Below are positions 38,464 through 48,294 of a stretch of DNA of 64,000 nucleotides, piece after piece (the stretch's first letter is position 1; each line of letters begins with the position of its first letter). Location of the stretch: NCBI RefSeq assembly GCF_001570565.1, contig NZ_BBXE01000013.1, forward strand, positions 514,984 to 578,983, written 5' to 3'. Position numbers and translations under genes: made by a program. Below the pieces are notes generated by a model. It made no database searches. It was not told the origin of the DNA and worked only from the letters and a program-made list of their open reading frames with translations. The DNA is from Herbidospora yilanensis (GTDB taxonomy: Bacteria; Actinomycetota; Actinomycetes; Streptosporangiales; Streptosporangiaceae).

Positions 38464-41244
38464 TCACGGGGTGAGGCCGTCCTTGCGGAGTTCCCGCAGT
38501 TGCCTCCGGGAGGTGATCCGCAGCTTCCGGAAGATCTTGGTGAGGTGGTATTCGACGGTGGAGGTGCTGACGTACAGCCGCCGGGCTATCTCCGCGTTGG
38601 TGGCGCCCTCGGCGGCCAGCTCGGCGATCTTGGTCTCCTGCGGGGTCAGCACCGGCCCGACCGGCGGGGCCGGGGGCGCCACCCGCTCTCCGGTCGCGGC
38701 GAGCTCCACCCGGACGCGCTCGGTGAAGATCCCGGCGCCCATCGCGGCGAACATCTCGTGGGCGGTGCGGAGTTGCGCCCCGGCCTCGCCGCGGCGCCGG
38801 TGCCGCCTTAGCCACTCCCCGTAGAGCAAGTGGGTGCGGGCCAGGTCGGTGCGCGTCCGGGTTCGGCCGAGCAGCTCCAGGGCCTGCCGGTAGAGCGGCT
38901 CCACGGATCCGCCGCCGTGCTCGCCGAGCAGCGCGCGGCCGCGTGCGAGCAGGCCGAGCCCCCAGGGTGTGCCGCTGACCGTGGCCCGCTCCTCCAGCCG
39001 CGCCAGCGCCAGCCGTGCCGTGTCGAGGTCGCCGGCCCGGACCGCCGCCTCGATCAGGTCGGGCAGCACCCGGTTGCCGCTGCCCGGCGGGTCGCGGTCG
39101 AACACCGGGCGGGCCCGGTCGAGCGCCTCGCGGTAGTTGCCGAGGCTGACCTCCAGCACCGTCATGGCCAGGGCCGCCTGGTTGACCAGGGCCGGGACGT
39201 TCTGGGCAGCGATCACGGCGATCTGGTCGGCCGCGGCGCGGGCCTCCTGCTCACGACCCTGCCAGACCAGTTGCTCGATCTGCCACTGCGGGCCGCCCTT
39301 CGGCATCAGGCCGCTCATCGCGTACAGGTCGAAGTTCTCGGCGTAGTGCAAGTCGGCGACGGCGATCCGGCCCGCGCGCAGCTCGCTGCCGGCCAGCAGG
39401 GTGAGCGTCACCCGGAGGGCGTGCAGCGCCCCGTTCTCACGGCCGGCCGCCGCCAGTCGGCGCAGCAGCGCGAACCGGCCCTGCTCGTCCCACAGCTCGT
39501 CGGCGGCCAGCCCGCCGAGCAGCGCGAGGGGCATCCCCTCCTCGCTGAGCCGCTCCGCCGTGCACAACTCGGTGATCGCGGCCCGCATCAGCGGCACCGC
39601 GTCCCGGTAGCCGGCCGTGACCCGGGTGGCGAACGCCCGCGCCAGCAGATCGGCGGCCGTATCCGCCGGATCGGGCGGCAGGGCGAGCACGGCGCGGGCC
39701 ACGTCGAGCGGCCGGACGCCGACCGTGTGCTCCAGCGCGACCATGGCGGTCTCCATGGCCTCGCGGAGCATCACCCGGGTCAGCCGCTCGTCCCCGTCGC
39801 CGAGCGCGGTGGCGGCGTCCATCAGGATCGCGGGCGCGTGCGCCACCCGGTCGTCGTAGTTGGCGACGGCGGCGCGCAGCCGCTCCCCCATCGCCCGGGC
39901 GACGGGGGTGTGCAGCATCGGCCGCGCCTGGTCGAGCAGGCGGCGGACCGCCGCGATGTCCCCGGCGGCCAGGAACGCCCCGGCCGCCGCCAGCAGCCGT
40001 CCGCCGCGCGCCCGCGCGTCCGGGCTGAGCTCGGCGGCGCGGGCGAGGTAGGCGGCCTGGGCGGTGTAGCCGCCCCGGGCGCGGGCTCTCTCGGCGGAGG
40101 CCTCCAGGTCCCGGGCGACGCCCTCGTCCGTGCCGGGGGTGGCGGCGGCGAGGTGCCAGGCCCTGGTGTCGGGGTCGAGCACGGGGTCGCTGGAGTCGGC
40201 CAGCGCCCGGTGGGCGCGGCGGCGGTCGGCGGGCGGGGACGCGTTGTAGACCGCGGCCCGGATGAGCGGATGCCGGAAGGTGACGCTGCCGCCCGCCAGG
40301 TCGCCGGGCAGCAGGACGCCCTCGGCCAGCGCCGGGTCGGCGTCGATCGGGGACAGGCCCAGCAGCGCCCCCGCCCGCCAGAGCAGCCCCTGGTCGTGGG
40401 CGGGGGCGATCGAGGCGACCAGCAGCAGTTCCCGGGTGGCCGGGGGCAGCGCCCGGACCTGACCCAGGAAGTAGGTCTCCAGGTGGGCCCCCAGCGGGAG
40501 GCGTACCGGCAGGTCGGCGTGGCCCGCGAGCTGCTCGGCCGAGAGGGCGGCGGCCAGCGTGATGAGCGCGAGCGGGTTGCCGTCGGTCTGCTCCACCACC
40601 CGCCCGGCCACCGCGTCGTCGAGCGGGCCGGCGACGCACTCCGCGAGGAGCCGACGGGCGTCCGCGTCGGGCAGCCCACCGATCGGGCGGACCGGCAGGC
40701 CCTCGAACAGCGCCGCCCCCGATTCGCGGAGTGCGACGAGCAGCCCGACCCCTTCGGCGTGCAGCCGCCGGCCGACGAACGCGAGCGCCTGGGCGGAGTC
40801 GCGGTCGAGCCAGTGGGCGTCGTCGACGAGACATAGCAGGGGCCGGTCGGCGGCGATCTCGGCGAGCAGGCTGAGGGTGGCCAGGCCGATCAGGAACTGG
40901 TCGGGCGGGGGGCCGTGCGTCAGCCCGAACGCGCGCCGCAGGGCGTCGCCCTGCGGCCCGGGGATCCGGCCGAGCCGATCGAGGAACGGCGCGAGAAGGT
41001 GGTGCAGCGCGGCGAAGCCGAGCGGAAGCTCCGACTCGACGCCGGAGACGGCGAGCACGCGCAGCCCGGCCGCCGAGGCCCGCGAGGCCGCCGCCTGCAA
41101 CAGCCGGGTCTTGCCGACGCCCGGCTCCCCGGCGAGGACGAGCGTGTCGCTGAGCCGCGCGCCGAGCCGCCGGATCATCTCGTCGATGGTGTCCCGTTCG
41201 GCGTTCCGGCCGTGCAGCGACGTGGCGGTGACGTCGTCGGACAC
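38464..41244 (-). CDS. LAL-type LuxR regulator (AAA ATPase plus LuxR domain)
   Basis: A 926-residue STAND-type regulator. The N-terminal ATPase has Walker A GEPGVGKTRLL and Walker B LLCLVDDAHWLD. A long helical, TPR-like middle region is expected to sense a ligand or partner. The C-terminal LuxR helix-turn-helix is LTPQETKIAELAAEGATNAE, then STSTVEYHL. GTG at 41244 has GAGGGGGC upstream; the open frame continues far upstream but only as codon-bias shadow. It is divergent from a second LAL gene across 78 bases containing an inverted repeat. Confidence 0.9.
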   Translation of the reverse strand: MSDDVTATSLHGRNAERDTIDEMIRRLGARLSDTLVLAGEPGVGKTRLLQAAASRASAAGLRVLAVSGVESELPLGFAALHHLLAPFLDRLGRIPGPQGDALRRAFGLTHGPPPDQFLIGLATLSLLAEIAADRPLLCLVDDAHWLDRDSAQALAFVGRRLHAEGVGLLVALRESGAALFEGLPVRPIGGLPDADARRLLAECVAGPLDDAVAGRVVEQTDGNPLALITLAAALSAEQLAGHADLPVRLPLGAHLETYFLGQVRALPPATRELLLVASIAPAHDQGLLWRAGALLGLSPIDADPALAEGVLLPGDLAGGSVTFRHPLIRAAVYNASPPADRRRAHRALADSSDPVLDPDTRAWHLAAATPGTDEGVARDLEASAERARARGGYTAQAAYLARAAELSPDARARGGRLLAAAGAFLAAGDIAAVRRLLDQARPMLHTPVARAMGERLRAAVANYDDRVAHAPAILMDAATALGDGDERLTRVMLREAMETAMVALEHTVGVRPLDVARAVLALPPDPADTAADLLARAFATRVTAGYRDAVPLMRAAITELCTAERLSEEGMPLALLGGLAADELWDEQGRFALLRRLAAAGRENGALHALRVTLTLLAGSELRAGRIAVADLHYAENFDLYAMSGLMPKGGPQWQIEQLVWQGREQEARAAADQIAVIAAQNVPALVNQAALAMTVLEVSLGNYREALDRARPVFDRDPPGSGNRVLPDLIEAAVRAGDLDTARLALARLEERATVSGTPWGLGLLARGRALLGEHGGGSVEPLYRQALELLGRTRTRTDLARTHLLYGEWLRRHRRRGEAGAQLRTAHEMFAAMGAGIFTERVRVELAATGERVAPPAPPVGPVLTPQETKIAELAAEGATNAEIARRLYVSTSTVEYHLTKIFRKLRITSRRQLRELRKDGLTP

Positions 41245-41270
41245 GATTGCCCCCTCGACGAAGCGTGCGC

Positions 41271-41306
41271 GGGTGCCGGGGCGGGATCGCCCGGGAGGCG
41301 GCACCC
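41271..41306. promoter_or_regulatory. Inverted repeat between the two divergent LAL genes
   Basis: GGGTGCCG (41271-41278) and CGGCACCC (41299-41306) are perfect inverted copies with a 20-base spacer that itself contains GGCGGGATCGCCCG, a partial palindrome. The site lies in the 78-base gap between the starts at 41244 and 41323 and could serve both promoters. Confidence 0.5.
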
Positions 41307-41322
41307 AGGAGACTATGTCACC

Positions 41323-44085
41323 ATGTCCAGCCATTCCGCCAAACCGGCTCTTGTCGGACGAGACCCGGAGCTCGCCCGCCTGTCCGGCCTCCTCCACGGT
41401 GTGCGCGACGGGGGCGGTTCGCTGGTCGTCCGCGGCGAGCCGGGCATCGGCAAGTCCGCACTGCTGGCCGAGGCCGCGGACGCCGGCCGGGCCGCCGGGC
41501 TGCGCGTGTTGTCGACGGCCGGCACCCAGGCCGAGTTCCATCTCCCGTACGCCGGCCTCCACCGCCTGCTGCATCCCGCCCGCCTGGACGACACGATGCT
41601 GCCCGATCCGCAGCGGCGGGCGCTGGCCGCCGCGCTGGGCCTGATCGACGCCCCCGTCCCCGATCTCTACCTGGTCGGCCTCGCCACGCTCAACCTGCTC
41701 GTGGAGGCGGCGAGCCGGACCCCCCTGCTGGTGCTCACCGACGACGGCCAGTGGCTCGACCCGCCCACCGCCGGGGTGTTGTCCTTCGTCGCCCGGCGCC
41801 TGGCGGCCGAGCCGGTGGCGCTGCTCGTCACGCTGCGCGACGGCGTGCCCTGCGCGCTGGCCGAGGCGGGGCTGCCCGAGCTGGTCCTGGGTCCGCTGCC
41901 GGACGCGGTCGCGGCGCTCCTGCTCGACGCGCGTGCCCCCGGAATCGATCCCCGGACCCGGCGGCGGCTGCTCGACGAGGGCGCCGGCAACCCGCTCGCG
42001 CTGGTGGAGCTGACCGGCGAATGGCGCGACCAGGGGGCCGGACTGCTGTCGTCGCCGTGGCTGCCGCTGACCGAGCGGCTGGAGCGCACTTTCGGCGCCC
42101 GCGTGGGCGACCTGCCCGCCGCCACGCGGGCCCTGCTGCTCGTCGCGGCCCTCGGCGAGGGCACCACGCAGGACGAGGCGCTGGCCGCCGCCGCCGTCCT
42201 CGCCGCCGGGCCGGTCACCCGCCACGACCTGGCGCCGGGCATCCGCGCCGGGCTGATCGAGCCGGACGCCGCCCACATCCGGTTCCGGCACCCGCTCATG
42301 CGCTCGGCGATCTACCAGGCCGCGTCGCTGCCGCAGCGCCGCGCCGGCCACGCGGCGCTCGCGGCGGCACCGGTCCGGCAGGGTGACGAACACGCCGCCG
42401 ACCGGAGGATCTGGCACCGCGCGTCGGCCGCCGCCCGGCCCGACGAGGCGATCGCCGCCGAACTGGACGCCATGGCCGCCCGCGTCGCGCAACGCGGCGC
42501 CCCGACGGAGGCGGTGACCGCCCTGGAGCAGGCGGCCAAGCTCACCGAGGACGCGCGCCGCCGGGCCGACCGGCTGCTCCGGGCGGCCGACCAGGCCGTC
42601 GAGCTGGGCGGCCGCGACGTCGTCGTACGCCTGCTGCGCCAGACCGAACTGCTGCCGCTCACCGCCCGCCAGCAGGCGCAGTCGTCGTGGATCCGGGGCA
42701 CCCTCAACGACGGTTCCGACGGCCGGGCGACGGGCCCGCAGACGCTCGCCGCCCTGGCCGAGTCGGTCGCCGCCGACGGCCGCCCGGAGGAGGCGCTCCG
42801 CATCCTGTGGAGCGCCGCGCTGCAGTGTTTCTGGATCGAGCCGGGCGCCGAGGCACGTCACCGGATCGTCACGGCGGCCGAGAGCCTCCCGGTGCCGGCC
42901 GCGAACCCGCTGCTGCTGGCGATCCTGGCCTACGCCGCGCCGATCGACCGGGGCGCCGTGGTCGTCGAAGGGCTGCGGAAGCTGGCCGCCGAACCCGTCA
43001 TCGACCCGAAGGCGGCACGGCTGCTGGGCTCCGCGGCGGTGATCGTCGGCGCGTTCGAGCAGGTGGAGACCTTCTCCGCGGCGGCGCTGCCGGGGCTGCG
43101 CGCCCAGGGGCGGCTCTACCTGCTCACCCGCTCCCTCGCGCAGCAGGCGTGGAGCGCGGTGCTCCGGACCAACCTGAACGTGGCGATCCCGGCCGCCGAG
43201 GAGGCGGCCCGGCTGGCCCTGGAGACCGACCAGCCGCAGATGTACGGCACCGCCGTGTCCACCCAGGCGATGCTCGCGGCGCTGCGCGGCGAACCCGGGC
43301 AGGCCCGGGAGCTCGCGGCGCGCGCCGAGGCGATGAGCGTGGCGGCCGGGGTGCGGCCGGTGCTCGCCACCGTGCAGATGGCCCGCGGCCTGGCGGCGCT
43401 GGGCGAGGGCCGGCACGACGAGGCGTACGGGCACCTGCGCCGTCTCCACGACCCCGCCGACCCGTCCTACCAGCTCGCGCTGCGCTGCTACGTGGCCGCC
43501 GCGTTCGCCGACGCCGCCGCCGGGAGCGGCAACACCGGCCCGGCGCGGGCGGTGCTGCGCGAACTGGAGGAGGCGGCGCGGAGGACGCCCGCGCCCGCGC
43601 TGCACGTGGGCCTGCCCTTGGCCCGGGCGCTGCTCGCCGACCCGGCCGACGCGCGGGCCCGATTCACCGACGCCCTCGCCGCCGACCACGCCCGCTGGCC
43701 GTTCGCCCGCGCGTACACGCAGGTGGCCTACGGCGAGTGGCTGCTGGGCCGGGGCGATCCGGGCGAGGCCCGGCCGCTGCTGCGCGCCGCCCGCGACACC
43801 TTCGACGCCCTCGGGACGGCACCCTGGAGCGACCGGGCCCGGCGCGGGCTGCGTGCCTGCGGCGAGGTCAGCGCCGACCGGGTCCTGACGGCCCGCGACA
43901 AGCTCACGCCCGTGGAACTGCAGATCGCCCGGCTGGCCGCCGATGGCCTGTCGGACGAGGAGATCGGCGAGCAGGTCTACCTGTCGCGCCGGACGGTCGG
44001 CGCGCACCTGGCCCGGCTGCTGCCCAAACTCGGCATCGACTCCCGGGCCGACCTGCCCGCCCTGCGCCGGGAACGGGCCGACTGA
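41323..44085 (+). CDS. LAL-type LuxR regulator, second of a divergent pair
   Basis: A 920-residue relative of the opposite gene. Walker A is GEPGIGKSALL and the Walker B region LLVLTDDGQWLD; a long helical middle is followed by the LuxR domain (LTPVELQIARLAADGLSDEE, then SRRTVGAHLARLLPKL). ATG at 41323 lies 11 bases after AGGAG. The two proteins differ in most of the middle region, so they may read different signals while sharing a promoter gap. It ends one base before the convergent acyl-CoA dehydrogenase gene. Confidence 0.9.
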   Translation: MSSHSAKPALVGRDPELARLSGLLHGVRDGGGSLVVRGEPGIGKSALLAEAADAGRAAGLRVLSTAGTQAEFHLPYAGLHRLLHPARLDDTMLPDPQRRALAAALGLIDAPVPDLYLVGLATLNLLVEAASRTPLLVLTDDGQWLDPPTAGVLSFVARRLAAEPVALLVTLRDGVPCALAEAGLPELVLGPLPDAVAALLLDARAPGIDPRTRRRLLDEGAGNPLALVELTGEWRDQGAGLLSSPWLPLTERLERTFGARVGDLPAATRALLLVAALGEGTTQDEALAAAAVLAAGPVTRHDLAPGIRAGLIEPDAAHIRFRHPLMRSAIYQAASLPQRRAGHAALAAAPVRQGDEHAADRRIWHRASAAARPDEAIAAELDAMAARVAQRGAPTEAVTALEQAAKLTEDARRRADRLLRAADQAVELGGRDVVVRLLRQTELLPLTARQQAQSSWIRGTLNDGSDGRATGPQTLAALAESVAADGRPEEALRILWSAALQCFWIEPGAEARHRIVTAAESLPVPAANPLLLAILAYAAPIDRGAVVVEGLRKLAAEPVIDPKAARLLGSAAVIVGAFEQVETFSAAALPGLRAQGRLYLLTRSLAQQAWSAVLRTNLNVAIPAAEEAARLALETDQPQMYGTAVSTQAMLAALRGEPGQARELAARAEAMSVAAGVRPVLATVQMARGLAALGEGRHDEAYGHLRRLHDPADPSYQLALRCYVAAAFADAAAGSGNTGPARAVLRELEEAARRTPAPALHVGLPLARALLADPADARARFTDALAADHARWPFARAYTQVAYGEWLLGRGDPGEARPLLRAARDTFDALGTAPWSDRARRGLRACGEVSADRVLTARDKLTPVELQIARLAADGLSDEEIGEQVYLSRRTVGAHLARLLPKLGIDSRADLPALRRERAD

Positions 44086-44086
44086 C

Positions 44087-45250
44087 CTACTTCAGGAGCT
44101 GCCGCGCCATCACCATCCGCTGAATCTGGTTGGTCCCCTCGTAGATCTGGGTGATCTTGGCGTCGCGCATCATGCGCTCCACCGGATAGTCCCGCGTGTA
44201 CCCGTACCCCCCGAGGAGCTGCACCGCGTCGGTGGTGATCTCCATCGCCGCGTCCGAGGCGGCCGTCTTGGCCGCCGAGGAGAAGAACGTCAGGTCCTTG
44301 ACCGGGGTGCCGTGCATGGCGAGCTCCGACTTGGCCGCCGCCGCGTAGGTGAGCTGCCGCGCCGCCTCCAGCTTCATCGCCATGTCGGCGATCATGAACT
44401 GGACGCCCTGGAAGTCGCCGACGGCCTTGCCGAACTGACGGCGCTCCTTGACGTAGCCGATGGCGAAGTCGAGCGCACCCTGGGCGATGCCGAGGGCCTG
44501 CGCGGCGATGGTGACGCGGGTGTGGTCGAGGGTCGCCAGGGCGGTCTTGAAGCCGGTGCCGGGGGCGCCGATCATGCGAGAGGCGGGGATGCGCACGTTC
44601 TCCAGGATCACCTGCCGGGTCGGCGACCCCTTGATGCCGAGCTTCTTCTCCTTGGGGCCGAACGAGACGCCCTCGTCGGACTTCTCGACGACGAACGCGG
44701 AGATGCCCCGGGCCCCGGCGGACGGGTCGGTCACCGCCATGACCGTGTAGTACTCCGAGACGCCGGCGTTGGTGATCCACGTCTTCACGCCGTCGAGCAC
44801 ATAGGAGTCGCCGTCGGCCACGGCGCGGGTGCGCATCGCGGCGGCGTCGGAGCCGGCCTCGGCCTCGGAGAGGGCGTAGGAGAACATCGCCTCGCCCCGG
44901 GCTACGGCGGGCAGGTAGGCCGCCTTGAGCTCCTCCGACGCCGACAGCAGCAGCGGCACCGTGCCCAGCTTGTTGACCGCCGGGATCAGCGAGGACGACG
45001 CGCAGACCCGCGCCACCTCCTCGATGACGATCACCGCCGCGAGCGCGTCCGCCCCCGCCCCTCCGTATTCCTCGGGCACGTGGACCGCGTGGAAATCGGC
45101 CGCGACGAGGTCTTTGTAGGAGTCTGCGGGGAACTCCTCGTTCTCGTCGGCCGCGGCGGCACGCGGGGCGATCTTCTCTTCTGCCAGGGCGCGGACCGCC
45201 TCGCGGAGCATGTCGTGCTCCTCCGCCGGCGCGTACAGAGGAAAGCTCAT
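44087..45250 (-). CDS. Acyl-CoA dehydrogenase
   Basis: A 387-residue FAD enzyme of the short/medium-chain type that introduces the alpha,beta double bond in acyl-CoA. Signature blocks include [30 protein letters not shown], the C-terminal [19 protein letters not shown] and [15 protein letters not shown], where the Glu of YEGT is the catalytic base. A TACAAT -10 box places the transcription start at about the A of the ATG (45250), predicting a leaderless mRNA. A palindrome overlaps that promoter. No other beta-oxidation gene is adjacent. Confidence 0.95.
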   Translation of the reverse strand: MSFPLYAPAEEHDMLREAVRALAEEKIAPRAAAADENEEFPADSYKDLVAADFHAVHVPEEYGGAGADALAAVIVIEEVARVCASSSLIPAVNKLGTVPLLLSASEELKAAYLPAVARGEAMFSYALSEAEAGSDAAAMRTRAVADGDSYVLDGVKTWITNAGVSEYYTVMAVTDPSAGARGISAFVVEKSDEGVSFGPKEKKLGIKGSPTRQVILENVRIPASRMIGAPGTGFKTALATLDHTRVTIAAQALGIAQGALDFAIGYVKERRQFGKAVGDFQGVQFMIADMAMKLEAARQLTYAAAAKSELAMHGTPVKDLTFFSSAAKTAASDAAMEITTDAVQLLGGYGYTRDYPVERMMRDAKITQIYEGTNQIQRMVMARQLLK

Positions 45251-45256
45251 GTACGG

Positions 45257-45273
45257 ATTGTAGGACGTCCAAC
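45257..45273 (-). promoter_or_regulatory. Leaderless promoter with overlapping GGACGTCC palindrome
   Basis: On the minus strand TACAAT (45262-45257) lies seven bases before the ATG of the acyl-CoA dehydrogenase. Directly upstream and overlapping is the near-perfect 14-base palindrome GTAGGACGTCCAAC (45260-45273, plus strand), with a perfect GGACGTCC core. A bound repressor would block the -10 box. No good -35 hexamer is visible. Confidence 0.55.
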
Positions 45274-45360
45274 TATCACAGCGGTGAACGATCTGCCACC
45301 GATAGCCTCATGTAACATCACACACCCTGATAAGTGCAGGTCATCGAGGGGAGCGGCGGC

Positions 45361-46671
45361 GTGACACACCGACTGACGGTCCTGGGGACCGGATATCTGG
45401 GGGCGACGCATGCCGCGTGCATGGCGGAGCTCGGCTTCGACGTGCTCGGCCTCGACGTCGATCCCGACAAGATCGCCCGGTTGCGGCGCGGCGAGTCGCC
45501 GATCTACGAACCGGGCCTGGGCGCCCTCCTCGCGAAACACGTGGCCACCGGCCGCCTCCGGTTCACCACCTCCTATGAGGAGGTCGCCGAGTTCGGCGAC
45601 GTCCACTTCATCTGCGTCGGCACCCCCCAGAAGAAGGGCGAGTACGCCGCCGACGTCTCCCACCTCGATCAGGTCGTCGAGTCGCTCGCCCCGCACCTGC
45701 GGCGCGACTGCCTCGTGGTGGGCAAGTCGACCGTCCCGGTCGGCACCGCCCAGCGCCTCGCGACCCGGCTCCGGCAACTGGCGGGCGGCCACGTCGACCT
45801 GGCCTGGAACCCCGAGTTCCTCCGCGAGGGCTTCGCCGTGAACGACACCCTCCACCCCGACCGGATCGTCCTGGGCGTCGCCTCCCCCAGGGCCGAGCAG
45901 GTCCTGCGCGAGGTCTACGCGCCGCTCGGCGAGGTCCCGATCGTGGTCACCGACTTCCCCACCGCCGAACTGGTCAAGACGGCCGCCAACGCGTTCCTGG
46001 CCACCAAGATCTCGTTCATCAACGCCATGGCCGAAGTCTGCGAGGCCACCCAGGCCGACGTGAAACGGCTCTCCGAGGCCCTCTCGTACGACGAACGCAT
46101 CGGCGGCCGCTTCCTCAACCCCGGCCTGGGGTTCGGCGGCGGCTGCCTGCCCAAGGACATCCGCGCCTTCATGGCCCGCGCCGGAGAACTTGGCGCCGAC
46201 CAAGCCCTGACCTTCCTGCGCGAGGTCGACGCGATCAACATGCGCCGCCGCGCCCGCATGGTCGACCTGGCCCGCGACATGGTCGGCGGCTCGTTCCGCA
46301 ACCGCGTGGTCGGCGTGCTCGGGGCGGCCTTCAAGCCCAACTCCGACGACATCCGCGACTCACCCGCCCTCGACGTGGCCGCCACGATCGGCCAGGAGGG
46401 CGGCTCCGTCACCGTCTACGACCCGGTGGCCCTGGACAACGCCCGCAAGGCCCAGCCGACCCTGAGCTACGCCGAGTCGGCCCTGACCGCCTCCCGCGAC
46501 GCCGACGTGGTCCTGCTCCTGACGGAGTGGCAGGAGTTCGTCGACCTCGACCCCCACGCCCTGGGCCGCGTCGTCAACCTCCGCAACATCGTCGACGGCC
46601 GCAACGCCCTGGACGCGACGGTCTGGCGCGAGGCCGGCTGGAACTACCGAGCCCTAGGCCGCCCGCAGTAG
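45361..46671 (+). CDS. UDP-glucose/nucleotide-sugar 6-dehydrogenase
   Basis: A 436-residue NAD-dependent enzyme that oxidises UDP-glucose (or a related nucleotide sugar) twice to the uronic acid. The N-terminal Rossmann loop is VLGTGYLGATHA; KTAANAFLATKISF carries the catalytic Lys and GFGGGCLPKD the catalytic Cys. The C-terminal UDP-binding domain has GAAFKPNSDDIRDSP. GTG at 45361 follows GAGGGGAG. The product would feed uronic-acid-containing wall polymers. It is divergent from the acyl-CoA dehydrogenase gene. Confidence 0.93.
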   Translation: MTHRLTVLGTGYLGATHAACMAELGFDVLGLDVDPDKIARLRRGESPIYEPGLGALLAKHVATGRLRFTTSYEEVAEFGDVHFICVGTPQKKGEYAADVSHLDQVVESLAPHLRRDCLVVGKSTVPVGTAQRLATRLRQLAGGHVDLAWNPEFLREGFAVNDTLHPDRIVLGVASPRAEQVLREVYAPLGEVPIVVTDFPTAELVKTAANAFLATKISFINAMAEVCEATQADVKRLSEALSYDERIGGRFLNPGLGFGGGCLPKDIRAFMARAGELGADQALTFLREVDAINMRRRARMVDLARDMVGGSFRNRVVGVLGAAFKPNSDDIRDSPALDVAATIGQEGGSVTVYDPVALDNARKAQPTLSYAESALTASRDADVVLLLTEWQEFVDLDPHALGRVVNLRNIVDGRNALDATVWREAGWNYRALGRPQ

Positions 46672-46675
46672 ACCC

Positions 46676-47182
46676 CTACGAACCCGCGGCCTTCCGGAGG
46701 GCCTCGCCCTTCGCGTGGGCCGTCTTCTTCAGCTCTGCCTGGAACTCCACCATCCGCTCCCGCAGCGCCGGGTCGGACGCCGCCAGGATCCGCACCGCCA
46801 GCAGCCCCGCGTTCCGCGCCCCGCCGACCGCGACCGTCGCGACCGGCACCCCCGCCGGCATCTGGACGATCGACAACAACGAGTCCATACCGTCGAGGTA
46901 CTTCAGCGGCACCGGCACGCCGATGACCGGCAGCGGGGTCACCGAGGCCAGCATGCCCGGCAGGTGGGCCGCGCCGCCCGCGCCCGCCACGATCACCTTC
47001 AGGCCCCGGGAGGCGGCCGACTTGCCGTAGGCGATCATCTCCTCGGGCATGCGGTGCGCCGACACCACGTCGGCCTCGAAGGACACGCCGAACTCCCGCA
47101 GCGCCTCGGCGGCCTGGCCCATCACGGGCCAGTCCGAGTCGCTGCCCATGACGACGCCGACCTCAGGCCCGAGCTCAGACAC
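46676..47182 (-). CDS. purE: 5-(carboxyamino)imidazole ribonucleotide mutase
   Basis: PurE converts N5-CAIR to CAIR in purine synthesis, taking the product of PurK. The 168-residue length is normal for the bacterial class I enzyme. Family motifs are [12 protein letters not shown] at the N-terminus, SAHRMPEEM with the catalytic His, and [14 protein letters not shown]. Its ATG lies inside the end of purK (8-base overlap), so translation is coupled. The gene ends four bases from the convergent UDP-glucose dehydrogenase gene. Confidence 0.96.
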   Translation of the reverse strand: MSELGPEVGVVMGSDSDWPVMGQAAEALREFGVSFEADVVSAHRMPEEMIAYGKSAASRGLKVIVAGAGGAAHLPGMLASVTPLPVIGVPVPLKYLDGMDSLLSIVQMPAGVPVATVAVGGARNAGLLAVRILAASDPALRERMVEFQAELKKTAHAKGEALRKAAGS

Positions 47183-48269
47183 TGATGGGTCCTCTCAGAC
47201 AGGTGACCGCGTGCCTCGCCCGCGCGCGGACCTCGTCGAGGTCGTCGCCCAGGGCGGTCACGTGGCCGATCTTGCGGCCGGGACGGACGTCCTTGCCGTA
47301 GAAGTGGATCTTGATGCCGGGGTCGTTGGCCATCACGTGCTCGTAGCGCGAATACACGTCGGGGTCGGGGCCGCCCAGCAGGTTGGCCATCACGACCACC
47401 GGCGCCGCCATCTCGGGCGAGCCCAGCGGCAGGTCGAGCACCGCCCGGAGGTGCTGCTCGAACTGGGAGGTGCGGGCGCCCTCGATCGTCCAGTGCCCGG
47501 AGTTGTGCGGGCGCATGGCCAGTTCGTTGACCAGCAGGCCCGTGGCGGTCTGGAACATCTCCACGGCCAGCAGGCCGGTCACGCCGAGCTCCTCGGCGAT
47601 GGTCAGGGCGATGCGCTGCGCCTCGGCGGCGAGCTCGGGGTCGAGCCCGGGGGCGGGCGCGATCACCTCGACGCAGATCCCGTCTTCCTGGACGGTCTCC
47701 ACGACCGGGTAGGCCACCCCCTGCCCGTGGGGCGAGCGCGCCACCAGCACGGCGAGCTCCCGCTCGAAGGGCACGATCTCCTCGGCGATGAGGTCGATCC
47801 CGTGGGAGACCACCTCGTCGACCTCGGCCTGGGTGCGCGCCACCCACACGCCCCGCCCGTCGTAGCCGCCCCTGACGGCCTTCAGCACGACGGGGGCGGT
47901 GAAGTCGGTCGAGCTCCACCGGGGGCACGGCACCCCGAGAGCGGTCAGCCGTTCCCGCATGACCCGCTTGTCCTGGGCGTGCACGAGCGCGGCGGCGCCC
48001 GGCCGGGCCGGCGCCCCGAGCGACTCGATCAGCTCGGTCGGCACGTGCTCGTGGTCGAAGGTCACCACGTCGCAGCCCTTGGCCAGCGCCATGAGGTCGG
48101 CGAGGTCGCGGTGGTCGCCGAGCCGGGTGTCGACGACGACCTTGGCCGCGCTCTCGTCCCGCGATTGGGCCAGCACCCGGAGCTCGACGCCGAGGGCGAT
48201 GGCGGCCTGCTGGGTCATCCGGGCCAGTTGCCCGGCGCCGACCATGCCGACGATGAAGGGGCTGTTCAC
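47175..48269 (-). CDS. purK: 5-(carboxyamino)imidazole ribonucleotide synthase
   Basis: PurK is the ATP-grasp enzyme that carboxylates AIR with bicarbonate to give N5-CAIR. The 364-residue protein begins with [12 protein letters not shown], contains [10 protein letters not shown], the ATP-grasp segment [17 protein letters not shown] and [14 protein letters not shown] near the active site. It is followed by purE with an 8-base overlap, the usual purine arrangement. A lipoprotein gene ends 25 bases upstream on the same strand. Confidence 0.96.
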   Translation of the reverse strand: MNSPFIVGMVGAGQLARMTQQAAIALGVELRVLAQSRDESAAKVVVDTRLGDHRDLADLMALAKGCDVVTFDHEHVPTELIESLGAPARPGAAALVHAQDKRVMRERLTALGVPCPRWSSTDFTAPVVLKAVRGGYDGRGVWVARTQAEVDEVVSHGIDLIAEEIVPFERELAVLVARSPHGQGVAYPVVETVQEDGICVEVIAPAPGLDPELAAEAQRIALTIAEELGVTGLLAVEMFQTATGLLVNELAMRPHNSGHWTIEGARTSQFEQHLRAVLDLPLGSPEMAAPVVVMANLLGGPDPDVYSRYEHVMANDPGIKIHFYGKDVRPGRKIGHVTALGDDLDEVRARARHAVTCLRGPISV

Positions 48270-48294
48270 GAACGGGAAGCTTACCCAGCCCGGT

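Noticed and set aside
38464-44007. A single minus-strand open frame of more than 1,800 codons
   Set aside because: Only 38464-41244 carries LAL motifs. The part beyond 41244 lies opposite the real plus-strand LAL gene and has the Arg/Gly/Gln-rich shadow composition of antisense GC-rich DNA.
37888-44085. Part of a polyketide or peptide antibiotic cluster
   Set aside because: LAL regulators are common in such clusters, but no assembly-line, precursor peptide or tailoring set is found nearby.
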